Below, piece by piece: positions 1-10,189 of a DNA stretch of 64,000 nucleotides. Below the pieces are notes generated by a model, which had not been told where the DNA came from, did no database searches, and saw only the letters and a list, made by a program, of their open reading frames with translations. How positions within the stretch are numbered: the stretch's first letter is position 1; every line of letters begins with the position of its first letter. Both the position numbers and the translations under genes were made by a program. The DNA is from Silurus meridionalis. Lineage: Eukaryota > Chordata > Actinopteri > Siluriformes > Siluridae. The stretch covers positions 17,355,025 through 17,419,024 of the forward strand of contig NC_060893.1 in the NCBI RefSeq assembly GCF_014805685.1, given 5' to 3'.

Positions 1-2655
1 ATACAATGACTAGCACTGGTAACTAATCAAATTTGTTTGATTATTGTTTTTAATAGGAGAGATTCATTGGTATAAATTAGGATTCAACTCATTACATGTA
101 TAAAGTGTATTAAAAATTAATACGTTTCACTTGGTGATCTCTGGTGATCGCTGACCAACATTGTTCCAAACAAGATGATATCAAAGGACTATGATAGGAC
201 TAAACGGCAATATTCTGAATTTTATGGAAATGTACTCAACACATTCAAAATAAAAAGAAACCACAACTTCTCCCCCCAATGAAAACATTTTTTTTTTCAG
301 AGGTGAGATTTTAAAATGTTCCAAAATGCAAGTTTGGAATTCGCAGGGAAATCTGGCATGAGTTTTTGCACTGCTCACACGGTCTCTGGACAGCCAGCTG
401 TTTCTCTGTGTGCTCTTTTCAAAGACAAGGCCGTGGGCACTGTGCCTGTACCTGCTCATTATCTGTCCCTGTTCTGTACATCTGACAGTGAGGAGATACT
501 CAGCCAACATATCCTCCCTGTCTGAAGCCTGATAACTCTTCTTTGACTTATAGTTTCACACTGACACTGTTCCAGATATTTGACTAGGTTTTGAGCTGTT
601 TGGTGTTTATACTGCTGATGGCATCCTTTGCATAGTTGCATGGTTGAACTCTTGAATCTAATCTCTAGGTCTGATATAAATTACACTATTTTTTAGGGCT
701 CATTACATGCAGAAATTAAGCCCTATTTCTTTCTATATCTTTATAAAAATGTGGGAGTCACTCATGCTCTAATTAAATTACAATTTCACTTAATGTCTCA
801 TTAAAGTAAATGGCATTCTATTTATAGTGGTGTTTAATGTTATGTTTTAATCTTTCTCTTTCTCTCAACTGTACTACAGCTACAACTACTACTACTACTA
901 CTCTACTTTCCTGGCCAGGATACCAACTGTTAAAGTTCATGTCTTACTGATTACAAAGCATTGGCACTGGAGACTCCTATAAAAACTGTTAAATAATCGA
1001 TAAATCTGCCCATCTATGTGTATGCATTGGTCATGTTTTTTTTTATTATTATTATTATTTTATATTTCATCTGTAAAAACCAAAGCAGTAATTAAAAAAA
1101 TCTTAAATACATTTTTTGATTGTTGTTGGAATTTTGTTTTGTTTAATAAGTTTAATTTGCCTTTTTTTTGGTTCCTTCTTTTCCTGCTTTTTTTTTCTAT
1201 CTGTCAATTTGTCTTTTTCTGCAGTAAAGAGGTCAAGTGCCCTAATCATGCTAGCTGAGAAGCACTTAATGTGCTATTGGGGATGTCTGATCCCCAGGGT
1301 TAACAGGTTACCCACTCAGTACAAAGAGTCCCAATTACTGTTGAAGTGGGGCTCCGGTCACCAAGACAACACAGCTAAAATTTGTAGAAGTGCTTGTAGA
1401 ATGGGGGAATGACAATAATACGAAAAACCCTTGAGTTAATCAGCAGTCAAAACGTGTACTTTGGGAAACCTTAACCCTCATTTCTTAAATATATTGGTGC
1501 ATCCATTCATCCTGGAGTGATGTCCCTTTTTTTTTTAGAAAATTCTGTATTTTGTGTTGTAAAACATAGCTTTTTTTTTCTTAGAATCATACAGTACTTC
1601 TGTTATTATGATGACATTTATATTTTTACCATATCTTAATCATTCTCTTTTTTTAGTAATAAGTTTATCCTGGTCAGTGGGTCTGAAGTTTATCCTAGAA
1701 ACATAGGTGTGAAGAATATAACATTGATGCAGTGGCATTTTCTAATACCTATATATTTCTAAAAACTCCTGGATTTTTTGCATAGAAATAATTTTTCTTG
1801 GAAAGTTCTAGCCTTTAAAAACCATCTTACCCCCAAAAGTGTAAAAGGAAGAAAACTTCATTTAAAGATTTGTCCAAAATTTACCATATCACATTATCAG
1901 ATACAGCATTTATACAGAAGCCTCATCATGGTCTCTTTACTTGACTGATCTATGTTCACTTTAATATCAGTGCTAAAATAATCAGTGATCATTAACATTA
2001 TGACTGATTTATTCTTTTGGGTAAATGTCTAGTTTAGGACGATTTAAACGTGTAAGCAACTTAAACAAACTGTGTGCTTGCTAGAATGTAGACATCTTTA
2101 TGCAAACTGTATTTCTAATCAAAAATACATTTTGAATAACTTTTTGATTTGATGTAATCTTTGATGTAGTTTGTCTTTTTTTTTTTTTCTTTTTCTTTTT
2201 CAGAATTAACGGTTTCAAAAACTGACCCGGTATTCATTGACCACCCAACTATTTTATCAGAACAATGTGAAAGAGTTAAATTTTGAGGAAAATTATGTTC
2301 ATGCAAGAATTCAAGATATTCTCAGATAAAAACTATATCAATTTTGTTTTACATCATTGCTAAAGACTGAATTTTTAATTGAATAGGCTTGTTTGAGTGG
2401 GATTTTCTCACACTATAAATAATAACTTTTTTGTACTTGAGTAAGTAAAAGTGCCTGCCTTGTTTGTCATCAAGAACTATGGGTGTTTGCACTGTGCTAT
2501 GTACACAATGTGTTATTTAAACATGTAAACTGTTTAAATAACTGGCTCAAAAATGTCACTTCATATCGTGAAGAAAAAAACAAACAAACAAAAAAAAGGT
2601 TTGCTTAGCAAATGAAATGCAAATAATTAAGAATGTGTTTTTTTTTTTTTGTTCT
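1..2655. other. Unassigned AT-rich DNA
   Basis: I recognise no gene or repeat family here. Two stretches have a pyrimidine tract ending in AG followed by a short open frame. One has its tract ending near 1223 and is open to a stop at 1412. The other has its tract ending near 2202 and is open to a stop near 2286. Both are mentioned only as weak exon candidates. The rest is AT-rich with homopolymer runs and no coding signal I can defend. Confidence 0.5.
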
Positions 2656-2656
2656 T

Positions 2657-2927
2657 CAGACCACAGACCCCGACATAGAGGCTGTGACGCCGGGAGCAAA
2701 AAGCGATTGTCGAGCTTACTGGATGGAGGGGCTTTATGCTCATCGGCTGGCCAAGCTATACCTAGTTCGTCTACGGCACCTGTCACAACCTCCAGGAGCT
2801 CCTCGCTTTCGGGTTTGTAAGGAAATTGCAAACATGTGAGCGCAATGGACATGCGAGTGCAGTGCTGACAGTTAGCTCCTTCGAAAGCCGACTTAGCGTG
2901 CTCTGCTCCCAAACAAACCTTCAAATG
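2657..2927 (-). mobile_element. DIRS-type element, copy a: ORF1 5' part
   Basis: On the minus strand this reads as a Gag-like ORF1 start of a fish DIRS retrotransposon. The peptide has a cysteine/histidine stretch (CLGAEHAKSAFEGANCQHC), then EELLEVVTGAVDELGIAWPA and SKLDNRFLLP. The same segment occurs near 39290-39620 in copy d, with shared blocks such as CATGTGAGCGCAATG. Only the 5' end of the element is present. A Tc1/mariner element interrupts it at 2930-3612, and its terminal repeat resumes at 3615. ORF1 function is not well defined; a structural Gag role is inferred. The reading frame breaks at the truncation. Confidence 0.7.
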
Positions 2928-2929
2928 TA

Positions 2930-3612
2930 CAAACCAATTCCAAAAAAGTTGGGGGACTGTACAAATTGTAAATAAAAAAGGAATGCGATAATTTACAAAT
3001 CTCAAAGTTATATTTTATTTACAATAGAATATAGATAACATATCAAATGTTGAGAGTAAGAAAAGTGAGACATTTTGAAATGTCATGCCAAATATTGGCT
3101 TATTTTGGATTTCATGAGAGCTACACATTCCAGAAAAAAGTTGGGACATGTAGCAATAAGAGGCCGGAAAAGTTAAATGCACATGTAAGGAACAGCTGGA
3201 GGACCAATTTGCAATTTATTAGGTCAATTGGCAACATGATTGGGTATAAAAAGAGCCTCTCAGGGTGACAATGTCTCTCAGAAGTCAAGATGGGCAGAGG
3301 ATCACCAATTCCCCAAATGCAACTTGTTTCCTCAGTCCCCAGATGTTTGCAGACTGTTATAGAAAGAAGAGGGGATGCCACACAGTGGTAAACATGGCCT
3401 TGTCCCAACTTTTTTGAGATGGGTTGATGCCATGAAATTTAAAATCAACTTATTTTTCCCTTAAAATTATACATTTTCTCAGTTTAAATATGTGATATGT
3501 CATCTATGTTGTATTCTGAATAAAATATTGAAATTTGAAATGTCCACATCATTGCATTCCTTTTTTAATTCACAATTTGTACAGTGTCCCAACTTCTTTG
3601 GAATGGGGTTTG
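2930..3612 (+). mobile_element. Internally deleted Tc1/mariner element (683 bp)
   Basis: The element is flanked by TA on both sides (2928-2929 and 3613-3614). It has long inverted ends: CAAACCAATTCCAAAAAAGT at the left and the reverse complement of ACTTCTTTGGAATGGGGTTTG at the right. Subterminal blocks around GTTGGGACA also recur in both halves. It matches a common fish Tc1-like family whose autonomous form is about 1.5 kb or more. Here the transposase is reduced to a 33-codon remnant. It sits inside DIRS copy a and is therefore the younger insertion. Confidence 0.8.
3290..3391 (+). pseudogene. Tc1-like transposase, internal deletion remnant
   Basis: A 33-residue open frame begins MGRGSPIPQM, the usual start of this fish Tc1 transposase family. 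It passes directly into QLVSSVPRCLQTVIERRG and ends DATQW before a TAA stop, the usual C-terminus of the same family. The helix-turn-helix DNA-binding region and all three catalytic acidic residues are gone. The fusion happens to keep the frame. It cannot encode an active transposase; any mobility would need a transposase supplied in trans. Confidence 0.7.
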
Positions 3613-3614
3613 TA

Positions 3615-3872
3615 TATATATTTTTTAACAGACAGACAAACAACATTTAATTTCACACAGAGCACTTTGTGAACAAACATAAGATGGTGCCAGCTTTACT
3701 CCATGTGCGTTTTATACTTCCTGGTCGTGACGTCACCTCGCCGGAGAGAGCTCAAATTTTGACTAATTGCACACATTATTTCAGAGCATGGATAATGCGG
3801 CCGTGTTCCCAAAGCGTTCCGACGCAGCTTAAGTTCCTAAAAGGGAACCTACAAGGTTGCAGCTCCAAATGC
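3615..3872 (-). repeat. DIRS copy a, terminal repeat
   Basis: This continues DIRS copy a after the Tc1 insertion. It contains the conserved block CCAGCTTTACTCCATGTGCG, then CTTCCTGGTCGTGACGTCACC, and ends near AAGTTCCTAAAAGGGAACC. The same sequence, in one orientation or the other, marks both ends of copies b and d, so it is the inverted terminal repeat of this DIRS family. The opposite end of copy a is not in the window. Confidence 0.7.
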
Positions 3873-5281
3873 ATAATACTGTATATAAAGAGTGACTCAC
3901 CATCATTAATCACTATACTGTCTACAATTATAATTTTAATTACATTGTAGTAAATAAATATATTTACCCCTTACTTTATCAAAGTTTATAAGTAAAAAAA
4001 AAAAACAATGATCATTAATCGTAAGCATCATTCATGTCAGTTTCTCAAATTCATTTCCTGTTATTTGACAAACCAGAGCTACATCATCACTCTTTACTCG
4101 ACTGATCCATGTTTATCTTTAATGCTGACACTGCACTGGTTTTATTTCAATTTAAAAATTACAAGTAGTACCCAAATGTTGATAATTTGTTAGTTTATAT
4201 AAAGCTAAAAAAATATTTTGATCATGATACTTAAACTCTTAGAGTATTCACAGTGAATACCTTGGTGGCACTCTAATCAATCACAGAGCACTATGCATAT
4301 GTTCACTTATCGGCACTTTAACTTCGTCAATCCACCTAACTTTCGACATGTCTTTATAGTATCAGGATCGCATTTTGGAATGCAATTAAATATTTTAGTC
4401 TCTTTATAAAGAATAATCTCACTCTAGCCAGCCAATCACAAACACTGTGGCTATGTTCTAAGCTATTACATCAACAGATTTCCTATAAAAACCTATTTTA
4501 CAATGCTCTGTATACTCTCATACCCCGCAGTGCTGAGGAGCAGAAATACAATTAATCATAGATGAAAAACAGAAAAAGATCTTGTGAGACAGCTGTTATA
4601 AAACATTCAGCTACACGGCACCTTGTTTTCTGAAAAGCTGTCTCTTGATTTGAAGGAAAATGTGGTACATGTCTAGAATTAGTGAATTTAATATGTAGTC
4701 ATATTGGGACTAAATTGCCATCATGTGCAAAACATTTTTAATTATCTTATCATTACAAACATGCCCTCGTGCACACACACACACAAACAGTAAATTGCCT
4801 ACCCCCTGGCAAACTTAGAGATATTTGTTAAAACAACAATTTTACATAATAAAAGAACGAAATGCACCATGAGGATTTCCATCTTTCTTTTTCTTCTTTC
4901 TCTCTAACATTCTGTGGGGTGTGTTCATGTATGTTGTTGAGTCAGCATTAAGAAGCTAGAAGGAAACAGAGCAAAATCTGCTGAGCGAGCATGTGTGACC
5001 CTACACTTTCATTATACCTCAAAATATGGTCCAGCTGTAGGTTCTGTAGCAACATATCGAGACACAAATACACACATGCACTTTCCCTTGATACATTTGT
5101 TCATGCAGCTAATCTGTTATACAACAGCTAAATCCAACCCTAATAATGCATAAATAAATCAATTAATAGCATCATATGAACAGGTCAGAATGAAGCATTG
5201 TGAACTGTGATACAGCAGAGTGATAATAGCTGTAAATGACAGTTTATTAGTTGGAGAAATGCAGAAAATTAGCAGGGTAGG
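3873..5281. other. Unassigned AT-rich DNA
   Basis: No gene or repeat family was recognised. A short CA run lies near 4775-4786. Just before the next DIRS copy, 5273-5291 contains two tandem TTAGGG units, too few to call a telomeric array. Confidence 0.5.
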
Positions 5282-5285
5282 GTTA

Positions 5286-5475
5286 GGGTTCCCCTTCAGA
5301 AACTGGAACTGCATCAACAACGCTTTGGGAACGCTTCCAGAGTCCACACTCTGAATTAATTGTGAAATTAGTCCAATGGAAAGCGGGCCTTCACCGGCTG
5401 GGTGACGTCACGAACAGGAAGCTGTAAAACGCACATGGAATAAAACCAGTGCTAGCTTCTGCTTGTTCATGAAGG
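5286..5475 (+). repeat. DIRS copy b left inverted terminal repeat
   Basis: The repeat runs from GGAACTGCATCAACAACGC through GGGTGACGTCACGAACAGG to AAACCAGTGCTAGCTTCTG. Its reverse complement, with mismatches, is found at 6990-7195. Matching copies lie at 3675-3870, 34728-34890 and 39760-39945. Confidence 0.8.
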
Positions 5476-5639
5476 GCTCTATATTTGTATGTGTCTATGG
5501 TAAGTGGTTAATGTCAGAAGAAAAAAAAATACAAATAAAAAGTAAATAAATTAAAATAAAAGCAAGCATGAAGTGTAAGCACTCAGTGTGTTGCTTGCTT
5601 GGGAGCGGAGCATGGAGGTTGGTGAGGTTAGCGAGACAT

Positions 5640-6130
5640 CAGCCAGGAGCTGTTCAGGGTGGTGACCCAAGTTATAGCCAAGCTTGATATAGATAGGCTG
5701 GCCAATCAGCAGAAAGCTTGTCCGTCTAGTAAGCTTGACGATGGCTTTCTGCGACCCTGCACACCGAGGTTTCCAGGTCTTGGGCTAAGGCGTACTCTGC
5801 CCGCCTCTTCAGTCTTAAGGTGTCGCTATATGCTATTATAGTTGGACTTATAGAGTGTGGTTATGGGACGTTTCCCTGGGGTGCAGAGATGCTGGCTAGC
5901 TATCTCTCCCTGGGTGCTCCATCATCTCAAAAACCCCAACGCTACCCACCAAGCCCCATTGAACTACCATAGTGCTGGTGGCATAGCTTATGCTGCAGGT
6001 TGTGGTTGTGTTTTAAGCCTATCAGACCGACCTGCTACTGGAGCAAGACGTGGGAGACACGTTCGGCAGTCAGGAACGTCGAGAGCTCCACTGTGCGACA
6101 GACCTGGCTCTCAGTGTGCACTTCAGTATA
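5640..6130 (+). pseudogene. DIRS ORF1 (Gag-like) remnant
   Basis: The frame starting near 5659 reads VIAKLDIDRLANQQKACPS and then SKLDDGFLRP, closely parallel to ORF1 segments of copies a and d. Two adjacent stops break it after about 60 codons. Further ORF1-like residues follow (YHSAGGIAYAAG near 5955-6000) in shifting frames. The product would be the structural protein of the element, but this copy cannot express a complete one. The start codon of the original ORF is not identifiable. Confidence 0.6.
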
Positions 6131-6379
6131 CATTGCCCGCCTCACCCCGGCACCCTCAAAGAGCTGGTTTGTTAACCCTGCCACTTTCATACCTCCTGGT
6201 GGCATCATGGTGGCCAGGCAGACCATGGTTTGTGGACCTAGTAGCCCATCTCAAACACCTTCCCTAGGGGGTTCCTCTAAAGTGGAATCTTCTCTCTCCG
6301 GCAGGGGACACAATAGTTCACCTCCCCCCAGAGCTGGTGAAACTGTTGCTGTGGCCCCTGAGGGGCCTCCGGTCTTTCC

Positions 6380-6930
6380 ACTGAGGTGGTAGAGACCATT
6401 TTCCAATCCAGAGCTCCCTCCATGAGGAGGTTGTACGCTGAGATCTGCGATCTGCACCATTTGGATCCAGTTAACTGCCCGGTTGGCACAGCGCTGGAAT
6501 TTCTTCAAGAACAGTTCCCAAACGAATTGGCTCCTTTCACCCTGAAGGTTTACATGTCTGCTATTGCAGCCTGTCATGCCCCCCTTGTGGGGTAGTCGCT
6601 GGGTAAGAACCCATTGGAGACATGTTTTCTCCACGGTATGATCTAGGGCCCTGTCTGAGCCTCCGTTTCAGCCATTGACCAAGGTGCCTTTGAGGTACCT
6701 TACAGTTAAGATTGTGTTTCTCTTGGAAATCTCCTCTCTCAGGAGAGTAGGGGATCTTCTGGCTTGGAATTTACTCCAGGCATAGAGGGAAGCTATTTCA
6801 TCCTTATGGGTCCTCTGGTCTCCCTGTTACTTTTGGGGTCACTCGACTCGGAATGTGGCAGCCTCTAAGGCTTTGTTTTTTGGAGTTTCCCTCTAAGACA
6901 TCTGCAACGCTGCGAGCTGGTCCACCCTGC
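6380..6930 (+). pseudogene. DIRS tyrosine recombinase remnant
   Basis: The frame reads ETIFQSRAPSMRRLYAEICD and then LDPVNCPVGTALEFLQEQF, the N-terminal core-binding part of DIRS recombinases. After frame changes come PPFQPLTKVPLRYLTVKIVF and SLRRVGDLL (about 6738-6760), where one arginine should be the first catalytic residue. HSTRNVAA follows (His at 6840-6842, Arg at 6849-6851), matching the HxxR catalytic box. The enzyme would integrate the circular DNA copy. A stop follows in the GVSL/DIC region, and frameshifts make this a pseudogene. Confidence 0.75.
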
Positions 6931-6989
6931 TGAACGATGCACTGTGTCTCCATGCCACACTGCTGGCATCCATGCAGGGCTTCCTTCTA

Positions 6990-7195
6990 TTTTCAGAAGT
7001 TAGCGCTGGTTTTACTTCATGTGTGGTTTATAGCGTCCTGGTTGTGACTTCGCCCTGCTGGTGATGTTACACTTTCCATTGTACTATTTACACATGTGAT
7101 TCAGAACGTGGGCATCGTGGAAGCGTTCTCAAAGCATTGTTGAATCAGCATCTTGTTCCCTCTGGGAACCGTGGTTACTTACGTAACCTGGAGAC
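6990..7195 (+). repeat. DIRS copy b right inverted terminal repeat
   Basis: This is the inverted partner of 5286-5475. It runs from AGCGCTGGTTTTACTTCATG through the GTGACTTCGCCC block to GGGAACCGTGGTTACTTACG and CCTGGAGACGTTTT at the outer tip. The tip motif GTTACNTACGTAACCTGGAGACG also appears inside the internal complementary region of copy d. Confidence 0.75.
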
Positions 7196-7199
7196 GTTT

Positions 7200-9099
7200 T
7201 CTCATTTCTCTTAATAATTCTGAAATAGGTGCTTAATATTGTATATACAATGGTATGCATTATCTATTATCTCATCAATTTAACTTGTTTGCCTTGCTCT
7301 AGTTTTATAAACCACACTAAATGTTGTAGATTTAATACTGAATTAATATGCTATACTAATTTTAAAAAAACAATATTTATGATAGCATAGTATCTCCCTT
7401 TCCATCCTGACTCTACCATATTATAACATATGCTTAAGACTCAAGCTGGGTTTTCTTTTTAATTTGTTTCTTCATGATGCTATGAAGACCTAACACACTC
7501 ACACTTTTGAGCCAATAATGTAATTTGGGCTACCAACTCAAAAGCCATTTTCTATCTAATAACTCCTTATTTACAACATCTTCATTTTTTTCTTGGTGTT
7601 AACAAGCTTGAAGAAGAAGCATATGCAATCTTTCCAAGTTACATAATTGGACCTAAAGGAACACTGATACCTTTAAAGCATTGCCAGAGAAGATAATTAA
7701 AGATACATAGCATTCCCTTTTCTGCACTACTGAAGGTGCAAAAGATTTACCCTTGATGGCACCACCCCAAGGACAAGTGGAGTTTAATGCTTTTATTTTT
7801 GAGAGTACACAGTGACATAGATAACAGGTTTCCCAATGGTACTGGGAGAATACAAAGCCCAGATCAATTTAAAAAGCATCTGCTTCTATAATAAAAGGTA
7901 GTAGGGGACCTGAAAGTGAATGTAAGCCATGGCATTATTTATTAATTATAGTTTTGTGGCTACATATATGGAATCAGATACATAAATTTAACACCTATAA
8001 AATTTTTACAGCATAATCTTTAAATTCTTTAACCATTTCTCCTCGCTTCTCTTCTCTTTCCCATATGTGGCACATGTTCCTAAAGGTTTGGGATTAAGGC
8101 AAGACATTTATATAGACAATCACCCCCTTGTTAAGCATATTTTCTGAAAGAGGGACAGGATTTTAATTAGCCTCTACATATGCATAATTTATAGTGCCCC
8201 AAATGGTCTTCCATTTATTCCCCTCTCAAAGCCATTTATTTCCCCTCTCAAAGCCTAATCAATGTATAGGATCTCTGTGAGTCTACTGCAATTCAATAGC
8301 AGTGTGTATTAAAGAAAACAGGTGAAAATACTTTACTCTTACAACACATCAATAATCAGCACATAATAATCTGTGTTCAGCAACTATTTCAATGTAATCA
8401 ATTATGTTTGACGGTCCATAATCCGTGTATGTATTTACACTGATAAAGTGCGTGTTTCATAAGGGAAAAAACAACTGCTGTCTACAAAAATACGGGTATA
8501 TTTTGACAAGCAGATTATTGTTATCTTAATTAACAATAGACATGTATAAAATAAATACTGCAATTATGTTATAATGGTTCTTCAATACAATCTGCATAAT
8601 GAGCAACATCTCTTCAGGAACTTCAGGTACATACTGTAACTTGATTGAAATATAATTGTTAAATGTATTTAAAAATTACCAACAGTAATAGACCTTCAAA
8701 AGTCCATGTGCTCGCTATGCTCACAGCTCTTTCTAATAGTAGCTAATAGTTAAAAATAAGAAATGCAAGACTTCACAACCAAAGATATTTCTATAAGAAA
8801 ATATATCTTCTTAGGTCAAAAGGAAGAGGGTGCCATTTTTTTCATTGTTGTTAAAGTTCTTGAAACTTGTTTTATAGTCTAAACTGTTTAATTCTCAGAG
8901 CTGGCTCTAGCGTTTTGGGTGCAACCAGCTATTTTTTTGTTGTGGCTTTTACATGCCCTATATTCCCCCTTGACTTAACATTGTAAACGGCCATTATTAC
9001 ACATTGCGTTTCCTATAACCTTGCTGCATGTTAATGTTAATCTAAGATTTCCACTTTCACTGTCCGCCTCCTTCCTGCTCTTGTCTCTGGAAGCTGTTA

Positions 9100-9100
<1 letters not shown>
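7200..9100. other. Unassigned AT-rich DNA
   Basis: No gene or mobile-element family was recognised. A short direct duplication of a 22-base C/T-rich phrase lies at about 8208-8254. Otherwise I see nothing structured. Confidence 0.5.

Positions 9101-9101
<1 letters not shown>

Positions 9102-9146
<45 letters not shown>
9102..9146 (+). repeat. (GT)n microsatellite
   Basis: About 22 uninterrupted GT units. The open frames across it are artefacts of the repeat. Confidence 0.95.
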
Positions 9147-9148
<2 letters not shown>

Positions 9149-9249
9149 GACATTAATACAGGAAAGAGAATTAAATCGATGTGTCTCTTTGTGTTTGAGC
9201 TCTTGTTACTTCCTGCAGGATGAATTTGCCATTATACCATTAAATGCAC

Positions 9250-9272
9250 TGTGTGTGTGTGTGTGTGTGTGT

Positions 9273-9349
<77 letters not shown>
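9250..9349 (+). repeat. (TG)n microsatellite
   Basis: A near-pure TG array of about 100 bases with one GGG interruption near 9274. It lies about 100 bases from the preceding GT array. Confidence 0.95.
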
Positions 9350-9351
<2 letters not shown>

Positions 9352-9973
9352 AATAGCAACTGCTATTAATTATTCTTGGGTATTAAAATAGTGAACTCTC
9401 TTTTGTTTTTGATACTCTAAATTTGTGTGACCTTAATTTAATTTGGAGTTGTCATTGTTTAGGCTTCTCCTTTGTTGTTTTTGCTGTTGATTTTTTTTTC
9501 TTTCTTTCTCTTTTTTATAAAAATGCTATTCCATCCATCTGCCTCTTACTATCAACACACAGCTTTAAACATATGGTGTGAGCATTTGAGAAAAAATAAT
9601 TTGGGAAGCTATTTATTCTATTTATTCTATGTGTATGCATGTTTTTCATTATGTGTGTCTACATTCTGTAATGTACAAGACAAAATAAATGGGAACAGGT
9701 AGGCAAATATCAGGATATCGCTGACATTTAAAGGCTGCACATTTTTATAATAAACTGCCTATTGGTTCAATCAACATCTAGAATAAAGAGAAGTAGCCAC
9801 AGAAAGACAAATAGAAAAACAAAAAGGATAAACTGTAACCATGAAACATGGCAAAATTTCCACGAGTGTGTGTGTTTATCATATTACGGAGGAGAGCTGG
9901 TTGGATACAGTACATCTAGTCTTGATCTCTTACAGCTTTCTGTGTATACAGTATGTTTCTCGCATAAAGAGAA
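9350..9973. other. Unassigned DNA
   Basis: AT-rich sequence with a T-rich tract near 9490-9516. No gene or repeat family was recognised. Confidence 0.4.
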
Positions 9974-9975
9974 GG

Positions 9976-10188
9976 GAATTGGTAGCCCAGTGGTTAAGAT
10001 GTTGGACCTCAAAATCTGAATACTTGAGAATACATTAACCTTCTGATTGGAAGGTTGTGAGTTTCATTCCTAGCACCACCAACCTGCCACTGCTGGGCCT
10101 TTATGATCAAAAGCTGTAAACCCCAAAAGGAAATCTGCCAAATACCATAAATGCAATATCCTAAATGTAATGTAAATGAGGTGCAAAA
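9976..10188 (+). mobile_element. tRNA-derived SINE
   Basis: The head resembles a tRNA-type pol III promoter: TAGCCCAGTGG near 9982 fits an A box, and GGTTGTGAGTTTCATTCC at about 10052-10069 fits a degenerate B box. A body follows (CACCACCAACCTGCCACTGC), with the T-rich GGGCCTTTATGATC segment and an AATGTAATGTAAATG tail near 10165-10180. About 35 extra bases separate the two boxes compared with a normal tRNA. It is a non-coding retroposon that would be mobilised by an L2-type LINE, whose tail it shares. The tail is degenerate here. Confidence 0.7.
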
Positions 10189-10189
10189 T

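Larger units (their letters stand above)
5282..7199 (+). mobile_element. DIRS-type element, copy b (RT lost)
   Basis: This is a compact, decayed DIRS retrotransposon carrying both inverted terminal repeats (about 5286-5475 and 6990-7195). Between them are remnants of ORF1 and of the tyrosine recombinase. No reverse transcriptase or RNase H sequence is recognisable, so an internal deletion must have joined the end of ORF1 (about 6130) to the recombinase (about 6380). DIRS elements integrate by a tyrosine recombinase and so lack target-site duplications; none is seen. Stops and frameshifts are frequent, so the copy is old and inactive. Confidence 0.8.

Noticed and set aside
5273..5291. Interstitial telomeric repeat
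   Set aside because: Only two TTAGGG units, easily due to chance.
6035..6634. Minus-strand frames over DIRS copy b
   Set aside because: They are antisense to the recognisable recombinase frame and show no family residues.
8208..8254. Short direct duplication as a functional repeat
   Set aside because: Only two copies of a low-complexity phrase; slippage is sufficient.
9021..9353. A 110-codon open frame
   Set aside because: Most of it is translation of two TG microsatellites; no protein family is recognisable.
9976..10070. A tRNA gene
   Set aside because: The A- and B-box-like motifs are too far apart and no cloverleaf can be drawn. The tail shows it is a SINE.
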